A stretch of 64,000 nucleotides of DNA from Rhodocollybia butyracea (taxonomy: Eukaryota; Basidiomycota; Agaricomycetes; Agaricales; Omphalotaceae), in contig JADNRY010000253.1 of the NCBI GenBank assembly GCA_015501585.1, positions 1 through 64,000 of the forward strand, written 5' to 3'. This document shows, piece after piece, positions 10,408-22,806 of the stretch; position 1 is the first letter of the stretch; every line of letters begins with the position of its first letter. Under the pieces are notes generated by a model. It saw only the letters and a program-made list of their open reading frames with translations. It was not told the DNA's origin and did no database searches. A program made the translations under genes and the position numbers.

Positions 10408-12200
10408 ATGACATATAATATACAAAAAGGAAGTTTTCCAGTAACCCCAGTCCTTCTTCAAGGCTTTATTCAAGAAAAGCAACAGCCACCTACTTTGCCT
10501 CCTGCCACTGGAAATGGATTTATGAGCCCCTCAGATAGTTCACCAACTTTACAACACAATCGAGAGCAGCGCTCCATAGGCTCTCCTACCCCTGGGTGTT
10601 CACAGTCTCCTACCTCTTACCATTCACAATCTCCTACCCGTGGTCATTCACAATCCCTTGCCCCACGCCATTCACGCCACTTGCGGCCCCTCAACTGTCA
10701 GCGTTCATGCTCACCGCTCCCCCAGCAGTCCAGATCTACAGGCACTTCTGAGCCTACATATATCCAACTGTCAACATATAGCAGAAAGGTACAAGGAATT
10801 AATTTCAATGAAGAATGGTGCATGGCAAGAGGACGGTGGCCTTTGAGCAATTCAACACCAGCCCCCTCCACCTCCCATCCCCCAAGGAAATCCGACAACA
10901 CTTTATAACTGGCCTCCTCTTCCTCCCATTCCTCAAGTGGATTTGAGAGCAGTTCATCGCCAAGGTCCCCCCCCTTCTGCCCCGCCTCTTCCCCCTTCTC
11001 ACATCCCTGAAGCCCATCCAAAGGCGGGACATTATTCTACTGAGCTTCTGCGAATGGCAAATAACCTTCAACAGGTGTATGATGAGGGGCTTACAGCTCT
11101 AGCTAAGGAGTATGGGAAGTTGGTTCATGGAATCTATCAGGCAATTAGAGAGGACCTGACAAGCTCCCGTCAAGTTAGCTCATGGAATGTCTTTGAGGTG
11201 TTTATGGCGGCTCCACAAGGTGGAGACCTTCAGAAAGCTCCAGACAAATCACCACAGGAGTTTATTCTCTACCTTTGGGAGTTGTATAACAAATATATGG
11301 AAGAGGCTATTGGTGAGGGTTGGAATACACCTAATCAAGCTGCAGCACGGCATGTAGAGTTAGCATCAGAGCTTGCCTGGTATAACAATAAGCTCAACCT
11401 TCAGCTCTCGGAAGAGCGGATGGGTCCTTTAACAAGGAAGACCATTATGAGGTTGTTGGAAGGGTTTGCACACAAGGTATGTAGCATTCTTGCATCCTTC
11501 AAGTTGGACATCAATGGTTTTAGGCACAAAGTGTGTACCAGTTATATGGGCTTGTCATTCATGGCTGGGGGACAGATCCTAATGGCGACCACTGTATCGA
11601 GTGGGGAGGTTCTCCTGTCTATGAACGGCTAATTGATACCAACAGTCACCAGATAAACCAACAATGAAGGGATCTATGTGCTATGGTCAGAACTGCATAT
11701 AAAGCTATCCAAACCGGTGTTGTCGTCGATCCAGCTTGGGCAGCAATCCTAGAGCTCTACAACAACGGGACAGGCAAGAAGCGGGAAAATCACCGAAGTA
11801 TCCTAGTATCCTTTCTTGTTGAAGATATCCGTACATTGTTAGCTTTGGTTCTTGACTGAATTTATCATCCACTGACCTATCTATAGGACAATGTAATGGG
11901 GAGCAGACCAAGACAATGTCTTGGAAAACATTTGCTGACCTGGCTTACACACGAAAGCTCAGGCTCATAAATTGGCCAGACAATGTTGTGGTCCCTGGAG
12001 TGCCAAATGGTCTAGTCAAAATGACGCAGCTATCTGGGGACATCCTTACAGATATAATTATGCCATGCATTAATTTTATTAAACAGGAAATCACAAAAGC
12101 ATCGGGGAAAGGCAGCAGCAAGGGGGAAGATGACCCAGATGCACTCTATGAGGATGATCTAGTCTGTATCATCTCATGGGACAATGGTGTGCTCAATTTT
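10408..12200 (+). CDS. Uncharacterised Pro/Ser-rich protein, probable dispersed basidiomycete family
   Basis: A Pro/Ser/Gln-rich low-complexity part (10408-10900) is followed in another frame by a PPPPIPQ-type linker and a globular part from about 10937 to 11632 containing LQQVYDEGLTALAKEYGKL and VSSWNVFEVFMAA, then further downstream (11916-12200) RKLRLINWPDNVVVPG and LYEDDLVCIISWDNG. The order resembles uncharacterised, TE-associated gene families seen in many copies in Agaricomycetes, but I cannot name the family with certainty. Frame changes near 10850 and within 11500-11900 may be introns or decay. It lies just upstream of the second T5orf172-type gene. Confidence 0.45.
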
Positions 12201-12458
12201 TAGCTTTAAATTTTGTTTTGATGCATGGTATCATCCATGGTGGATGTTACAGCTGGGATGGTACCACATGGAGCATCTGGCTGTGGATGGTACCACAGCT
12301 TGAGGATGCATCCACAAGGTACAACTCCATGATTTTGGCCTTCTTAGGTCAATTCTTGACATAGGGTATTTACCCTAATATGGGTTGTAGGGGGGCTGCC
12401 TGAAGTGAGATACTCTACAAAGCTACTCAGTCTCTGGCAAAGGGCACTGGGAAGGAAG

Positions 12459-13239
12459 ATGAAGTTGGATTATGGATATATTTATGTCTTTTACGAGGGA
12501 GGAGGTATCTTCAAAGTTGGCCGGACAAATCATCTACTCAGACACATTTGGGAGTGGGATAGGGTTTGTCCTGTACCAAAGATCTGGCTGAGGGTATGGC
12601 CAGTACCAATGGCCACCAGGATAGGTGAGTTTTCTGGTTCTGGCCTCAGTACTGTACTGTAAGGATGGACACAAGTCCGGATCCCAGTAAACCCGGATCC
12701 GCCACACACGTACCTGCACCCAAAAATATGTGACCTGTGACCTGACCCGGACCCGTGGAAATGGGTACCTGGATCCGGCGGATCCGGGTCATACAGGTCT
12801 ACCTGCAGGTACCTGGCAATATTTGTACTTACAATGTACATATATAGTACATTACAAGGTCTGGAAGGTGACCTGTGACCTGACCCGGACCCGTGGGAGT
12901 AGGTAGTATCTGGATCCAGTGAATCCGGGTCAGATGGGTATTTCCACAGGTCAAACCTGCGAGTCACCTGTAAAGATCTGGACTCATGTCCACCCTTACT
13001 GTACTGAAACTTCAAGTCTTAGAATGCTTTATTTACTTGGCTTTAGAGGACCTGGGCAATGCTTGGCCTGGACATACATGTGTCTGTATGTTACCTGCTT
13101 TCTAGAGTCGTGACCAATAACAAATTTGCGTCCAGGTGGAACTAATCATCGTGAAAAGTTCTGCTTCTTCAGCCCAGCTTTTACAACTTTTGAGCGTCTC
13201 ATTGTACCAATGGTTTGCTCTATTGTTGCGTTGTTCTGA
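12459..13239 (+). pseudogene. T5orf172 / GIY-YIG-like gene (copy B), split by a MITE
   Basis: The first visible exon encodes YIYVFYEGGGIFKVGRTN and PKIWLRVWPVPMATRI, the same domain as copy A. It ends ATAG followed by GTGAGT at the same codon position as the copy A intron. A 339-bp MITE (12660-12998) sits inside this intron. Downstream, GTNHREKFCFFSPAFTTFE (about 13130-13200, stop 13237-13239) matches the C-terminal block of copy A. Between them a TGA in the C-terminal frame at about 13112 and the lack of a clean exon for the cysteine-rich middle suggest decay. ATG 12459 is the first in-frame Met; open frame extends to 12405. Confidence 0.6.
12652..13006. mobile_element. hAT-like MITE with 8-bp target duplication
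   Basis: The element is 12660-12998 (339 bp). Its ends are inverted repeats (TAAGGATGGACACAAGTCCGG and the complement of CTGGACTCATGTCCACCCTTA). It is flanked by perfect 8-bp duplications CTGTACTG at 12652-12659 and 12999-13006, the size typical of hAT transposons. The inside is largely two diverged copies of a ~138-bp segment, each containing the shared 27-bp phrase beginning GACCTGTGACCTG (12732 and 12870). It has no coding capacity, so transposition would need a hAT transposase in trans. Confidence 0.88.
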
Positions 13240-14685
13240 TTTGAGCTGACAGCCTCTCATTTTTTATCTTGCCACACCCAGCAAGCGCATTGGGAGTGCA
13301 TCGGAATCATGCATCTCGGCACTATTGTGCCACAGCCCTCTCCATCATTATCCTCAACAAAACATATTCTCGTTTCTCAAATGTCATGCCATATCCTTCT
13401 TGCTTAACAACCGTCTATTGACTTGACCCAACAGACTATTCCTGACTCCCAAACAACATGACCTCTCCCAACTCTGCCTCACGATTGTTGACACTGCATT
13501 ACCGATGTTTTATAGCTATGATTCCAACAGTTGGCAAGCAGAATGTACCTCACTGTCTCGAAGCCTCCATGATTACCACTGGTACGGTACCATCACGCCT
13601 ATTGGAATCAGTTTGTGTTGGGTTATTATGATTTCCAAATATTGTCTATCCAATCCCTAGATTTTGGAATGTCCTTTGTGGATATCTTCTGGTGTTTTAC
13701 CAATTGGTCTTCAAATGACATTCACCTTATTGGACTGGACCACTGTAGTGATTCTTGGAGGAGTCAACTCCACTGTGTACACCTTGTCGGCATTTAGCAC
13801 ATGAACATGTTGATATGGGGTACTGCCAGGCTTATGGTGCATCATTCCGTCTCTGTATTCTGTCTATGGTGATCCTGAATGAGGTCCATTTTTGCTTCTA
13901 GCTGGAATTTGGCTAGTCATGTCCACCTCTGGAATCATCAACCTCTGTTCATTATCTCTTCTACATTATGCCTGCAATCATGAAATTGACCGCGCTGCTG
14001 GCCACGGGAACTAATAGCGGTGATTCTCTGTTTGGAGGTGTATAATCATACTCTCTTCTTTGACCCCATTTTCTCTCAACACTGTAGCAAAACGCAACAA
14101 GTTTATACTGTATCTATTGATGCATTTGCATTTGGGTTCTGACGCAGCTGCATCCTGTCGGCTGCGCTGATAGCTGCTATTTTATAATAGTTTTCTTCAC
14201 TCTCAAAGTTGTAGCGGATATGTGATATATTGGGTTTAATATCAACTGTAAAGATACTCTATGAATACACTTGTGTTTATCATAGGCCGAAAGACATGCC
14301 ATACTCTCTTCTGAACATCCTTTGGATACAAACCACTTTGACAGAACAATCAGGAGCCGTGAAAGGCTATAAATCTTGATGTATTCCAATAAGGGTTCTG
14401 GTACTCAAAGTTTCTGCTTTGCTATCAAAATTGGTATCATCAGCACTTTCATTGGGTATTTCTACATAGCATATATATCTCCTTATACAAGTACTATCTG
14501 CTCTTGAATCCAACCCGCAGATTTTTCTGCAAACTCGGAGTGTGTTGTGCGCATTTCAGCCATCATGTGACTCGGCTTTATTTTCCGGTGATCCGGCCCA
14601 AACAGAGTTTAATGTTTTCGGCATGTAGACAAAGGATTACGGCATGTGATGTAATTTTACTTGGCATTTCTTTTAAGTTTTGTTG
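13240..14685. other. No supported gene
   Basis: Long, pyrimidine-rich plus strand with short ORFs only. Nothing recognisable. Confidence 0.5.
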
Positions 14686-14689
14686 GGTT

Positions 14690-14912
14690 TGAAAGTTTAC
14701 AGAGGAACTTTTTAAAGTTTTCCCAAAAATTCAAAGTTTTATGGGGGGAACCTTTTCCACAAAATTGAAAGTTTATGGGGAAACTTTTTAAAGTTTTCCA
14801 GGCAATTCAATGTTTTACAGGGGGGGGGGACATTTTGAACATTTCCGGGAAGACCAAAGTTCACAGGGGGAGGCATTTTAAAGTTTTCCGGGCAGCTGAA
14901 AGTTTATGGGGG
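14690..14912. repeat. Tandem repeat, ~55-65 bp unit
   Basis: Four degenerate units of the form AAAGTTT-AYRGGGGGAACTTTTTAAAGTTTTCC follow each other. Poly-G runs vary in length between units, up to nine or ten G at about 14821. Confidence 0.75.
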
Positions 14913-14941
14913 CCTAATTTTTGTGCAACTTGAACAGCATA

Positions 14942-15633
14942 CTTCAAAACATCTTCCAGTTAAATTGTCTCTCCGAGAGTATGCTGCAAGAAAACAGCAA
15001 CATGCTGAGTGCAGTAGTATCCACTGCTTCTTCTCCTGTTCTCAAGAATCCTGTTGTTGTTTCTCCCCCAAGTGGTTCAATTGTAATCTCAGACACTAGT
15101 GAGTTTCCTTGTCTGCTATGTTGTAGTATTTCTCCTTATGTGCTTGTAAGTTCCTCCTACACTTACAGATGTTCAAGATCCTTCAAGTTCAAAGGTAGGA
15201 AAGGTCAAACTTGGTGAGTTCTGTCATATTTTGCCGCATATATTCATCTAAAACAAGCATCATTTAGATTTAGGTCCTTACAATGCATGCTATGTTTCCC
15301 TTCTCTCTTCCTATGGGCTTCTTGTAACAACTCCTAACATGATGTTCATCCCCGCTCCAATCACCTGCTGCGGAACATGTTTGCATCGTCTAAGCAACTT
15401 TGGCAAAGACGACCCATGCTGCTGGCCTCAGCCCTTCCACAGAACCATTGGGCACCTTGCAATTATCCCAGCTCCAAATGACTCTAGCACTCATCCTCTT
15501 CGTTTTGCCTGGTACCACCTAGCTCCTCGGGATTATCTTCCTGTTGAGGTGCCTGGTTTGGTGGGGGTTATCCATATATCTGATGCTCTTGTGCACAATG
15601 TTCATTCCATGTGTATGGACCTTTGCAATACAG
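14942..15633 (+). pseudogene. Spliced gene fragment truncated by LTR retrotransposon
   Basis: Three segments join in one frame by good splice sites: about 14942-15099 (ends ACTA, then GTGAGT), 15169-15213 (ends CTTG, then GTGAGT) and 15268 onward (after CATTTAG). The last exon is long and reads as real protein (LDLGPYNACYVSLLSSYG, RTIGHLAIIPAP, RFAWYHLAPRDYLPVEVPG), remaining open until the chromovirus LTR starts at 15634. No continuation was identified on the far side of the element. The family was not recognised; the 5' end is undefined. Confidence 0.55.
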
Positions 15634-15889
15634 TATAACGCCCTTAGGCGAGAGTCTTACGTTCACACGAAAGAGCACGACAAAGGCTATGCGATTGTGT
15701 ACTCGTAGTGTAGAAGAACTACAGTAATTTATGTAATTCGACTAGTTATAGTAATCGAAATGAATAGAATAGAAATGATATCTAATCGTAAGATAAGATA
15801 AGATAAGAGTCGCGATGCGACAAAAGTTAAGGCCGCGCCATAAGGCGCGGCCGGAAGGGAATCAGGCAAGATCGGGAGGAGGCGTTACA
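15634..15889 (-). repeat. 3' LTR of chromovirus
   Basis: Minus-strand termini are TGTAACGCC...GGGCGTTATA. Contains a strong hairpin GGCCGCGCC-ATAA-GGCGCGGCC (15831-15852) and a short AAGAT/GATAA tandem run. Confidence 0.95.
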
Positions 15890-15900
15890 CCCTCCCCCAC
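15890..15900 (-). promoter_or_regulatory. Polypurine tract
   Basis: On the minus strand GTGGGGGAGGG immediately precedes the 3' LTR, the expected plus-strand DNA primer site of an LTR retrotransposon. Confidence 0.8.
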
Positions 15901-15973
15901 TAGATTAGTACCTAGGGTACTAATCGAACGATATGATGGGATAAATCCCCAATAAGATGTATTACTGGGGGGA

Positions 15974-18289
15974 TTATCCATCAGATTCATCCATCTGGGG
16001 AGACGTATCTCCAGATGATGAAGACGGTCCTGCGGGAGCAGGTCCAGATGAAGAATGAGCTGGAGCAGTGGCTCCAGCAGCGGTGTTGTTTGTCATCGAC
16101 AAAGTTGATGCAATAGATGAAGCCTGTGGCACAGGCACAGGCGGCGGGTTGAATACTTGCGGTGCCGTAGGCACCACCGTTGGAGTAAGCTGGACATCAG
16201 TGATGGCCAGCGGACGATTGTCTATTGTACCCGTAAGGGTACGATAGTGATCGTTGATCCCAGCAGGGAGACGAAGATGAGGGGGCATACGTCCCCTGAG
16301 TATTGAAGCAGCTAATGCTGCTTCCGCATTACGCGGATTGAATGTTTGCAGCCAGGTGGCTGCATACAAAGCGGAATCTTTGAGATCCGCAACAGAGATT
16401 CCTTGCTCAGCAAAGAATCGGGCAACATCCTCAATGGTGCCATTGAGGTAATTAGCGAACAATGTTCGCGGCGGAGGAGGCGAGGCGATTGTAATTCGCC
16501 CCGTAGCCACTAAATGGTGATAATAATGGTGACGGAGGATAACCTCCGACGCCAACAGCAAATATCTGGACGATACGTCCAGAGGGGTTCCAGAAGGCGG
16601 ATCAGGCCGCCTGGGATTGATCAGCTGGCGTCCACGAATGGAGCGCTCGCTTACTGCACCGTCTTCACGGTACACGATGCCCGAAGGGCGCACGGTCAAC
16701 CCTTGTGGGGTGACAAGATATGCCGCCCAGGCATCAGCCGTACCATGTCGGGACGGCGGTGAGAGTTCAGCTCGCGGTGCAGTGCCCGCAGGAGCCATTC
16801 AAATGGATGAGGGTCCGGCAGCAGTACTGCTGGACCAGCCTACAGGGGCGGGATTCATACAGCCTTTCCCTTTTTTCTTCTTTTGGACGGAGTTTTCTCC
16901 ATCCAGAGTGCCAGCAGTGATGCCAGCAGCCTTGTTCTGCTTAGCAGTTCGGGCAATTGATACGAAAACTGGTTCAAACCAGTTGACGAGCAGCGTTCGT
17001 TGTAACTCACTTATGTGAGTTAGATCTCCTCTTTGGAGGGATCGGACTTCCTGGTCTAAGACCCGGTATAGGGTCCAACGCCATGAGGTGTTGTAGCCAT
17101 GTCTACTCGCGAAGTATCCTAAGATACCAGATGACTTCTCGGCTGTTAGCCGGGAATATAAGAATTTCTGCTCTAGCGAGGGTAGCCTCGCGAGCGGTGT
17201 GAATCCCATAAGAAATGGGAAGTCGTCAATTGTCATTGACTTCGACGAGATTGGCATCTTTGCCGTAGCAAATCCAGCCATCGGTGGCAATGTAGCCACC
17301 ATCACTCCTTCGATGAGGGAGTTCTGGCAGTACTGCTGGAGCGTCCTCCTGAGTTTCAGGAGGAATGGTAGAAGACAAAGCAGGATTGGTACTAAGTACC
17401 GCTCCTGCGTAGGAAGACGACGGAGCAGGTGCTCCTGTCGTTGATGGATCCAGGTCCATTGGACCTGCGCTACTATCAATGTCGAATGACACTGAGTCGT
17501 CGTTAGACGAGAATACGGTTGAAGCCGGAGCTTCTACCCTTCGTCGTTTCCCAGACTGGCTTTCCTCCTCATAACGAGGAGAGCCATGACCATGTCTGGT
17601 GGATGAATACCGTCGGTATCCTTCCAACTCATCTGAGTATCTGTCGCACCTCTCTTGGAGGCTGTGAATTTCGCGCGCGCTGCGTCATCGTAGTCGCGCT
17701 GTAGATCAGTATACCGTCTCGTAAGAGACAATAAGTCACGGCTAGCGGTGCCAAGCTGGATAGCCAGCTGCACCGCTGATTCGTTTTCGTTGTTTGACAC
17801 GTTGTGTCGATGGTGTTGCCGGTAGTACTCCTCTTGAGCGTTACCAGCGGCAGTCCAACTAGGGTCCGCCATAACGAATGCCTCCGTCGAATGCTGGAGG
17901 AAGTTTTGGCAATGAGGACAAATCCCCATGTTCGAAATCTCGTGAAGACGACACCCTATATTAGGGTGGAATGTCCACGATAACTGGTGTCCAACGTTGT
18001 TGGATACCTGGTTGAAGGCCATCGATGATGACCCCGTACCTGCCATGTTACTGGCTTGTTGTAATCCCGCTGGTTCAGCAGGATATGCGTTCGCTGTGCC
18101 GAACACAAGTTGTGCTGGCGGGTTCGTCAACGCGCCAACCGTTCGTTGATTAGGTATCAACTGATTGCTCAGTTGAGCCGGTATAGAGGATGGAGATAGC
18201 ACTGGTTGCCCAGCGCCATCGTTTTGTTGTTGTTGCTGCCGAGGCAGCGACGGTGTTTCGTTGTCTTTCGACGGCGTGTCTTTCTCCAT
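15974..18289 (-). pseudogene. Third ORF of the chromovirus (unknown function, broken)
   Basis: Starts at ATG 18289, about 200 bp after the pol stop, and ends at 15974 about 85 bp before the 3' LTR, on the same strand as gag and pol. Roughly 770 codons are open except for a frameshift near 17665, one near 17230 and an in-frame TGA at 16799-16801 that is followed directly by ATG. Features: Gln-rich N-terminus (PRQQQQQNDG), a CPHC motif, a heptad-like stretch (SLTRRYTDLQRDYDDAARAKF), a basic KRRR run, and a globular part with TRTLFANYLNGT-like and LYAATWLQTFNPRNAE sequence. No signal peptide or membrane segment, so it is not an obvious envelope. No family recognised. Confidence 0.75.
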
Positions 18290-18488
18290 GATGGTGAAAG
18301 AGTAAGTTGGGAAAGATAAATTTTTCTTTCCCTTTTTATAGGCATGACATGAGGTGTTGCCCGATCGTGGTTGTACATAAGGTACAGCCACCAAATGTGA
18401 TTGTCGGGGCAATCTTTTACTAAAAGAAGCAGATGCCGTTGCTTCTGTGTGATTCTATTATATAGAATATTTTGATTGGAATGGAGAC

Positions 18489-21400
18489 CTAACCGGTCGT
18501 CCGTGGAAGTCGTCGCCAGTCGTCGACGCCTTGAAGTTCTAGATATCTATCTAGAGCGACTAGTTCCTTACACGTTATGTACGGTTCTGTGGTGGTATCA
18601 CCAAGATTCCATTTAATATGGAATAGTATTTTTCGGCCATCCCAATGATGTCCGATTATTTCATCGACTAACCATTCCACTGTGGATGGTTCACCGAAAT
18701 CGTATGGCTCTGCTACAGAGCGCATAGGGAATAATGCATCATCATTAGGATGATGCTTGCGTATTAGCGACACGTGGAAGTTATTGTGTATTCCACGCTT
18801 TGCCAACTCTGTTGGCAATCCGATTCGGTAGTTAGACGAATCTGGGTGTACCTCGACGACGGGGTATGGTCCTAAGAATTTTGGTAAGAGCTTGGTAGCC
18901 CTCCCCCTCGGCAAATTTAAGTTTTTTGTCGATAGGTAAACTAAATCATTTAGTTTAATTTCGGGTTCATCCCTTCTGTGCTTATTAGCATGGAAGGTTT
19001 GTTTTACCCTTGCCTTGATAAGACTATTGTGGGCATCAGAGAGGTGCTGCAGGGCACGATCTGCGAATTCGCGTACACCCGGCACGACTTTTGCATCGCT
19101 CGGGTATTTGCGAACCATGGATGGCATGTACCCTCCATCTACCTCGAAGGGAGCATACCCTGTGCTCTCGTTTACGCTGGAATTCAATGCGAATTCCATC
19201 ATTGGGCATTTTTCTACCCAGTCTTTTTGGTCTGCTTCGACCATTGACCGTAAGATTTGGCCAATTGAACGATTTACTCGTTCAGTTATTCCATCTGTTT
19301 GGGGGTGGAATGATGTAGACATTAGGAGCTTTGCTCCTAGTAAGTGGTGTACTTCATGCCACCATCGTGACGTGAATTTCGAGTCTCTGTCTGAGACGAT
19401 GGACTTAGGTAGTCCATGTAATTTTACGATCTCCTTTACGAAGATCCATGATAATTGCGATGCAGTTATCGTTGTTTTCACGGGTATAAGATGTACTCGT
19501 GAAGTCATCCTGCAAATGACTACCCACAGGTAATCATATCCTTGCGATTCTGGGAATGGACCTATGAAATCCATTCCAATTGATTCCCATGGTTTCGTGG
19601 GGATCGGAAGCGAATGTAGCAAACCTATTGGTTTGCGATCGCTTGTTTTAATTTGCTGGCAAGTCTCACAAGACTTGCAGAATTCTTCAATGTTGCCATT
19701 GACCCGTGGCCACCAATACCATTGTCGTACATAGTCGGCGGTTCGTTGTCCTCCGAAGTGACCAATTACTTCGTGAGCTTGTTCGGCTATTATGCCTTGC
19801 AAGCTCTTTCCATTGGCCGCTCGGCCAGATGGAATGCAGATAACTATTTCTCCGCCACAATTTTTCGTGTAGATTAAACCATTTTCTACTGAGAATGGTT
19901 TATGGTGCTCAGGTTTACTGAGTACCTTGCAGAACAATGGGTCATCGGTATATAACCGCTTGACTTCTTCGATGAATTCATCCCTTTCGGGTAGAATTGT
20001 TAGAGGTTCTACACCTCTAGGCCTTGATTGGAAGACATTAATGTCTTCCTCGTTTGGGAGGATTACTGGTACCTTTGGTACCTGTATTTCCGCATTGGCT
20101 TGCATTTCTGCAGCCTCTTCGTCTCGTCGTTTGACGGGTTCGACTATTGGATGTTGCGCCGTTTGTTTACCGCGCAGGCGTGATGAGCGCCTTAACTCTA
20201 TATTGGCTAAGTGTTCCTTAGCCAATTCTTCGACTCTTCCTTGTGGAAGATCGTCCAGATTTTTGTCAATGCGTATATCCGCATTTACATATTCATGCGG
20301 TTCATGATATTCATGAATCGCGTCAGATTCGTAGTAGCGCGATAATGCGTCGGCTACTTTGTTGTTTATTCCTTTGATATAACGTATATCAAAATCAAAT
20401 CTGGATAGGTATTCCATCCATCGAGCTTGTCTACTGGACAATTTTCGTTGCGTTAGAAAGAATTCTAACGCTTTGTGGTCAGTGACCACATGAATTCGAT
20501 ATCCAAGAAGTTTATCTTCCCATTTGAGAAGAGCTTCGAGGATAGCTAGAGTTTCTATTTCGAAAACTCTATAGTTATGCTGCGCTGCAGTAAACTTTCT
20601 GGACATGAAGCCGGCAGGCCTACACTGTTGCCATGTAGGTCCTTGACCGTACATGCATCCGACGCCAGATACCGACGCATCGCAGATGACCCATATAGGT
20701 TCGTCTTTATTAGTATTTATAGGCTTCAGTATTGGAGCCTTGGTTGCCAGTCTTTTGATGTGCTGAAAGCACGTTTCATGGACTGGCATCCATACGAAAG
20801 GAACATTGTTCCTTGTCATTATAGACAGTGGTCCAGTATACTGGGCTACATCTGGCATGTACGGGGCTATGTATTGTACTAACCCCAAGAATCGTTGTAC
20901 GTCGTTGAACGTACGCGGAGTTCGCCATTCGCGAATCCTGTCCATCTTGTCGGTATCCGCGTGGATACCTTTATCGTCTATGGAATGTCCAAGACAGTCC
21001 ACTGTAGCAGAGAAGAGCTCGCATTTAGCAGCTCGAAGGAAGAAATGATGCTTCCTAAGGCGATCAAGTACATCTCTGATGTGCTTAACATGTTCTTCTA
21101 GTGTATCACTGAAGACAAAGATATCGTCGAGATATGCGTGTACATATCTTCCGATAGCGTCGCGAAAGATGAATGTCATCATTTGCTGGAAAGTGGCTGG
21201 GGCATTACAATCCCCCATCATCATGACATTACTGACGAATGTCCCGAAGATGCAGGCGAATGCTGTTTTCCACACATCGCCTGCTTCAGTACGAATTTGT
21301 TCGTACGCATCACTAAGATCGATCTTGGATTGATACTTATGTTTGGCTACATCCGTTCGGATGTTATCCTGGTCAGGGAAAGGAGTGACATCCTTTACCG

Positions 21401-22806
21401 TGTTATCGTTCTGTTGACGATAGTCAATAATGGTACGTAGTGTACCATTTTTCTTTGGAATACAAAGCATAGGTGCAGCCTGCGGAGCAGGTTGCTGTAT
21501 CCACCAGTTTGATCTGGTGTATTTACCGATTTTATCAGTAAGTTGCGTTTTTAGGTGATCTGGGCACCTAGGCATATAATAATTATATCGCCGTTGTTCA
21601 TCGATTAGTTTAATTCGATGATTGATTTCTCGTAGTGGTGGGAGTACCTCTGGTACTCCCCCGAGTATATCTTTATACTCATCATTATCATTGCGTGGAT
21701 CATCGGTATTTGATCATCCGTAAATGGTCCTTGCTTTTGTAGCGAGGAAAAGTCTATTGGGCTGTCCTCTTGAACTGCCTTGAATTCCTCGTCCCCTGAT
21801 TCGGGTTCGGATTCAGGAGAATTGTCCTTCTCCTTTTCTCGTTGAGCTCTAAGCTTAACTTGTTTGCGCACACTCTCGGGAAACATTTCACGAGATATTT
21901 CTTGTAAGACTTCGACATAATTGTCGAGGTCTTCTGCCGATAACATAGTTGTTTTCGGTGTTTGTGATGAATCATTTTCATCATATTTCTCCAGTATTAC
22001 TGGGAAATGGTGCGGAAAGCTCCTTGCGGAGCGTTGTAATTCTGAACGAAGATGTTCTTCGTCCACTATCGTCTCAATTTCCACTATTGGAATTTCGTTA
22101 TTTTTCGACTTCTTTGAAGTTGAAACTGCAGCTAGTCACTCTTTACTAGCTTGCGTTTCCGTTCTTCGGAATTTCCCGTTAAGGGTTTCCTTTTTCATTG
22201 CGGTTCGGCGCGCAAATTCCATTGCGTCCTCCCCCACGGAAAGATATGGTGCTACCTTTCCTTTGATAAGGATTACATCCTTATCGAAGTTGAGTTGTAT
22301 TCCATGCTTACGCATGAATTGCGTTCCTAGGATCGCATCGTATCTATCGACATTTATAATGTCGAAGTATACTTTTTCATCAATACCTCCATAGGAGGTA
22401 TTTACACTCGTGCCAAAATTGAATTTGGCTTTACTTCCTACGTTCCTAGTTGTAGTGAATGCTGATCAGCTAGCTGATGAGCTTTTATGTTCGCTATGCG
22501 AACAAACGAGGGGCTTAATGCCTCTATTGTGCATCCGGAGTCGAATAGCGTAAACGCTTCGACTCCCCCGATATTTACTATCACTGTCATTGGACGACGA
22601 TCTTTCGCTGGACCTCTATTTGGTCGCGGCATTTGTTTACTTGAAGTTTGAAAACCTTTACCTTTTTCAGGTTTTGGTTCTTCGTCTTCATGGTGACTGA
22701 TAGCAGTCAACCGATCTTCATTCATTATGAATGAATGATAGTGAGGATCTATGGATAAGAATAAATCATCATCCATATCCTCTTCTATGCAGACGGTGGT
22801 CCGCAA
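18489..22806 (-). pseudogene. Chromovirus pro-pol (protease, RT, RNase H, integrase, chromodomain)
   Basis: Protease is seen at 22,550-22,250 (FDSGCT active site; later DAILGTQF). The main open frame from about 21,700 to 18,489 holds RT with the YLDD catalytic motif (about residue 148 from the Met at 21575), RNase H (VICDASVSGVG; VTDHKALEFFL; NKVADALSRY), integrase with the H..H..C..C zinc site (AHEVIGHFGG..CKSCETC) and D,D,E residues in GMDFIGPF, SDRDSKF and GITERVN, and a C-terminal chromodomain (VEWLVDEIIGH..ILFHIKW), which targets integration to chromatin marks. The frame is broken near 22,806, near 22,450, by TGA 22136-22138 and near 21,710. Confidence 0.92.
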
